Shown piece by piece: positions 61,373-64,000 of a DNA stretch of 64,000 nucleotides (positions within the stretch are counted from its first letter, which is position 1; every line of letters begins with the position of its first letter). The notes beneath the pieces were generated by a model. The model saw only the letters and a list, made by a program, of their open reading frames with translations, did no database searches and was not told the origin of the DNA. Made by a program: the position numbers and the translations under genes. Source of the DNA: Desulfonatronovibrio magnus (GTDB lineage Bacteria > Desulfobacterota > Desulfovibrionia > Desulfovibrionales > Desulfonatronovibrionaceae); assembly GCF_000934755.1 (NCBI RefSeq), contig NZ_KN882175.1, positions 331,736 through 395,735 on the forward strand, read 5' to 3'.

Positions 61373-63055
61373 TTACTTTTGTTTCTTAATCTTGGCCCAG
61401 GCATCACGCAAGGTCACTGTGCGATTAAAAACCGGATTGCCTGGCGTAGAATCCCTGTCAACACAGAAATAACCGAGTCTTTCAAACTGATAGTTTGTAC
61501 CTGGATCAGGATTTTCCAGTCCGGGTTCAATGCGGCAATCATCTATGACTTGCAGGGAATCCGGGTTGATATGCTCTGTAAAGTCAATGCCCTTTTTCTC
61601 ATCTTCAGCCGGGTTTGGCTTTAAAAAAAGGCGGTCATAAAGTCTGACCCCGGCTTTTGCCGCGTGCCTGGCTGATACCCAGTGCAGAGTTGCCTTGACC
61701 TTTCGTCCATCTGGAGAGTCTCCCCCTTTTGTAGCCGGATCATAAGTACATCTTATTTCAACAATTTCATTGGTTTGCGGATCTTTAACCACTTCCTGGC
61801 AGGTTACAAAATAGGCATATCTGAGTCTGACTTCACGCCCCGGAGCCAGACGGAAAAACTTTTTGGGCGGATCCTCCATAAAATCATCACGTTCAATATA
61901 TAGTTCCCGGCAGAACGGAACCATGCGCGTACCCATAGCAGAGTCTTCAGGATTGTTAATGGCCTCAAGCATTTCATGACCATCTTCAGGGTAGTTGGTA
62001 ATGACCAGCTTAACAGGATTAAGCACTGCCATAACCCGGAGAGCTTTTTTGTTCAGATCATCACGGACGCAGTATTCCAGCATGGACATATCTACTATAT
62101 TGTCGCTTTTGGCTACTCCAATCATGGAGCAGAACTGTCTGATGGAACGTGGTGAATATCCCCTGCGTCTTAAACCCGAAAGGGTCGGCATTCTTGGGTC
62201 ATCCCAGGACTGAACATAACCTTCGCTCACTAAGCGTGACAGTTTGCGCTTACTCATAACAGTATAGTTTAGATTCAGCCGGGCAAACTCTATTTGCTGC
62301 GGATGACATGGAACAGGAAGCTGATCCAGAATCCAGTCGTACAGTGGCCGGTGATCCTCAAACTCAAGAGAACATAATGAGTGAGTAATGCCTTCAAGAG
62401 CATCGGACAGACAATGGGCATAATCGTAGGTGGGATAAACACACCACTGATCACCGGTACGATGATGTGCGGCATGAAGGATACGAAAAATAACCGGATC
62501 ACGCATGTTTATATTGGGGGAAGCCATATCAATTTTAGCTCTCAGCACATGGGTGCCCTCAGGAAACTCACCGTTTTTCATTTTCTCAAACAGATCAAGA
62601 TTATCCTCAACACTCCTGTCCCTGTAGGGGCTGTTGGTGCCTGGTTCAGTCAGAGTACCGCGAAATTTTCTGATGTCTTCCGGACTCAGACTGCATACAT
62701 ACCCCTTGCCTCTCTTTATAAGCTCAACGCCAAAAGCATACAGATCACTAAAGTAGTCTGAAGCATGATAAAGATGTTCCCCCCAGTCAAAACCCAGCCA
62801 GCGGACATCATGCTTTATGGCGTTAACATATTCAGGGTCTTCCCTTTTTGGATTGGTGTCGTCAAAACGCAGGTTGCACCTTCCTCCATAATCTTCAGCA
62901 ACTCCAAAGTTCAAGCAGATGGACTTGGCATGGCCTATGTGCAGATATCCATTTGGTTCAGGCGGAAAACGGGTTATGACATGTTCATGCTTGCCAGCGG
63001 CAAGGTCAGCCTCAATTATGTCTCTGATAAAGTTTGAGCGGGGTGCAGTTTCCAT
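61373..63055 (-). CDS. glnS: Glutaminyl-tRNA synthetase
   Basis: 560 residues. Class I HIGH motif as [18 protein letters not shown], and MSKRKL as [25 protein letters not shown] and the two beta-barrel anticodon domains match bacterial GlnRS. Its presence with gatCA means Gln-tRNA can be made directly. Confidence 0.97.
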   Translation of the reverse strand: METAPRSNFIRDIIEADLAAGKHEHVITRFPPEPNGYLHIGHAKSICLNFGVAEDYGGRCNLRFDDTNPKREDPEYVNAIKHDVRWLGFDWGEHLYHASDYFSDLYAFGVELIKRGKGYVCSLSPEDIRKFRGTLTEPGTNSPYRDRSVEDNLDLFEKMKNGEFPEGTHVLRAKIDMASPNINMRDPVIFRILHAAHHRTGDQWCVYPTYDYAHCLSDALEGITHSLCSLEFEDHRPLYDWILDQLPVPCHPQQIEFARLNLNYTVMSKRKLSRLVSEGYVQSWDDPRMPTLSGLRRRGYSPRSIRQFCSMIGVAKSDNIVDMSMLEYCVRDDLNKKALRVMAVLNPVKLVITNYPEDGHEMLEAINNPEDSAMGTRMVPFCRELYIERDDFMEDPPKKFFRLAPGREVRLRYAYFVTCQEVVKDPQTNEIVEIRCTYDPATKGGDSPDGRKVKATLHWVSARHAAKAGVRLYDRLFLKPNPAEDEKKGIDFTEHINPDSLQVIDDCRIEPGLENPDPGTNYQFERLGYFCVDRDSTPGNPVFNRTVTLRDAWAKIKKQK

Positions 63056-63080
63056 CCTTACCTCTATAATTTATGATTTG

Positions 63081-63291
63081 TTACTAATGCGGGCTTTGCC
63101 CACAACCCAGCTATCTGCTATCTGCTATCTGCTATCTGTTATCTGTTAATTGTTAATTGTTATCAGGGTAAGGCAGTCAATTCAGACTTTTCTTCAACAA
63201 TTAACTAATAACTAATAACAAAAACTAATAACAAATAACTGATAACAATTTCATGTTGTTTTATGACAGGGTTACAGGAGTAAGTTACTAA
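63081..63291 (+). repeat. R1 repeat, copy 7
   Basis: Head ACTAATGCGGGCTTTGCCCA, TATCTGC x4 and TATCTGT heptamers, shared body and full tail GTTACAGGAGTAAGTTACTA. The tail forms the TAG stop of the minus-strand kinase. Confidence 0.9.
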
Positions 63292-64000
63292 AAAGCCTCA
63301 ATGTACTTACTGACCATACCCATGAGTTCCTGATTATCAATAGGTTTGGAAAGGTAGGCGTTCATGCCGCTGTCAAAACATTTCTGCCGGCTTTCGGAAT
63401 CAGCCAGTGCTGTCACAGCTATAACCGGTACATTGCTGATGCCTGAAAATTTTCCTTCCCGGATCATCCTGGTCAGCTCAAAACCATCATATTTGGGAAC
63501 CATGATATCCATCAGCACCAGCGAAATATCAGGGCGGGACTGCATAACTTCAACAGCCTCATCCCCATCCATGGCCGTAACCACAGTATATCCTTTTTTC
63601 CTGAGCATCTTTTCTATCAGCATGAGGTTGATCTTTTCATCCTCAACCACCAGGATCAGTTTCTCTGTGTCATGAGATGGGACATAATCCTGAGCAGGGG
63701 CCGCATCCTCTACTTGAACTACAAGGTCCACCAGTACATGAAATCTGCTGCCCTGCCCATGAGTTGACTCGTATCCAATGCTTGCCCCAATGGTGTCGGC
63801 AAGCTGTTTGCAGACACTCAGACCTACACCATAGCCTGCCCTTCTTTTCTGATGAGCACTTTCGTTGATTCCAAAGGGTTCAAAGATATCATCAGAAACA
63901 TCTGAAGGAATACCAATTCCACTGTCAATAACTTCAAACATCACAGACAAATGGCCATTATCACCTGCCTGACCACCTGCCGGGTCTAAATTTGTAACTT
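63288..64000 (-). CDS. Hybrid histidine kinase, C-terminal part (runs off the window)
   Basis: The frame stays open to the window end, about 237 residues seen. The HATPase end (FEVIDSGIGIPSDVSDDIFE, GYGVGLSVCKQLADTIG) is followed by a receiver (LILVVEDEKINLMLIEKML, SLVLMDIMVPKYDGFELTRM with the phospho-Asp). The sensor and HisKA parts lie beyond 64000. Its stop codon is made by the R1 repeat tail, so the original C-terminus may have been cut or replaced. Confidence 0.93.
   Translation of the reverse strand, partial: VTNLDPAGGQAGDNGHLSVMFEVIDSGIGIPSDVSDDIFEPFGINESAHQKRRAGYGVGLSVCKQLADTIGASIGYESTHGQGSRFHVLVDLVVQVEDAAPAQDYVPSHDTEKLILVVEDEKINLMLIEKMLRKKGYTVVTAMDGDEAVEVMQSRPDISLVLMDIMVPKYDGFELTRMIREGKFSGISNVPVIAVTALADSESRQKCFDSGMNAYLSKPIDNQELMGMVSKYIEAF

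Overview
The window looks like chromosomal DNA of a sulfate-reducing Desulfobacterota bacterium of the Desulfovibrionales type, possibly the Desulfonatronovibrio/Desulfohalobium side (genus is inference). Grounds are a TAXI-type TRAP transporter with a fused permease, a four-subunit KorDABC-type 2-oxoacid:ferredoxin oxidoreductase, DUF4416 beside YicC, RemA and Gmk, a lipoprotein of the LpoA/PBP-activator type, and a GAPDH with an AVNARADN cofactor loop. Base composition is moderate, roughly mid-40s percent GC by eye. There are no rRNA genes, CRISPR arrays, complete transposase genes or recognisable prophage.

Layout. 1-4300: CIRCE-controlled hrcA-grpE-dnaK heat-shock locus. 4325-10627: envelope lipoprotein, gatC, gatA, mnmA, mtaB (tRNA-dependent amidation and tRNA thiolation). 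11056-17903: DUF4416, yicC, remA, gmk, pyrF, a TPR protein, an HDOD protein and recJ. 18128-20968: outer-membrane barrel protein, VTT-family membrane protein and a lone archaeal-type AAA ATPase. 21052-24596: putA with an Lrp/AsnC regulator (proline catabolism). 25590-30858: a tail-anchored coiled-coil protein, cbiB and a TAXI-TRAP uptake system. 31617-33550: fba-gap. 34005-37986: korD, korA, korB, korC, surE. 38596-41401: an HD/OB nuclease-like protein, tmk, tRNA-Val and tRNA-Asp, and a methyltransferase. 41580-54146 (all minus strand): a secreted trypsin-like protease, a signalling and efflux block (TolC-like protein, PAS-adaptor fusion, ABC ATPase, MacB-like permease, two histidine kinases) and an HDAC-family deacetylase. 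54671-60476: DNA glycosylase, EnvC-like factor, CtpA protease, YibQ-type deacetylase, ndk, proC. 60517-64000: thiD, glnS and the C-terminal part of another hybrid histidine kinase that runs off the window.

The two most unusual things are these. (1) The adaptor of a MacAB-TolC-like pump (48942-50681) carries a cytoplasmic PAS domain and coiled coil ahead of its membrane anchor, and is followed in the same direction by the ATPase, the permease and two sensor kinases; this may be a signal-coupled efflux or membrane-stress system. (2) The intergenic space is packed with at least five families of non-coding repeats. One, of 160-180 bp, keeps an invariant core while its internal and terminal stems change sequence but stay paired, as in a structured RNA or a hairpin-mobilised element. 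One copy is nested inside another repeat family. Several families share an AGTTACT edge, and two contain expanding heptamer tandem repeats.

Repeats often touch gene borders. They supply the gatC and hybrid-kinase stop codons, lie over the remA ribosome-binding site, and separate genes that look like single operons (TAXI receptor/TRAP permease; TolC-like/adaptor).
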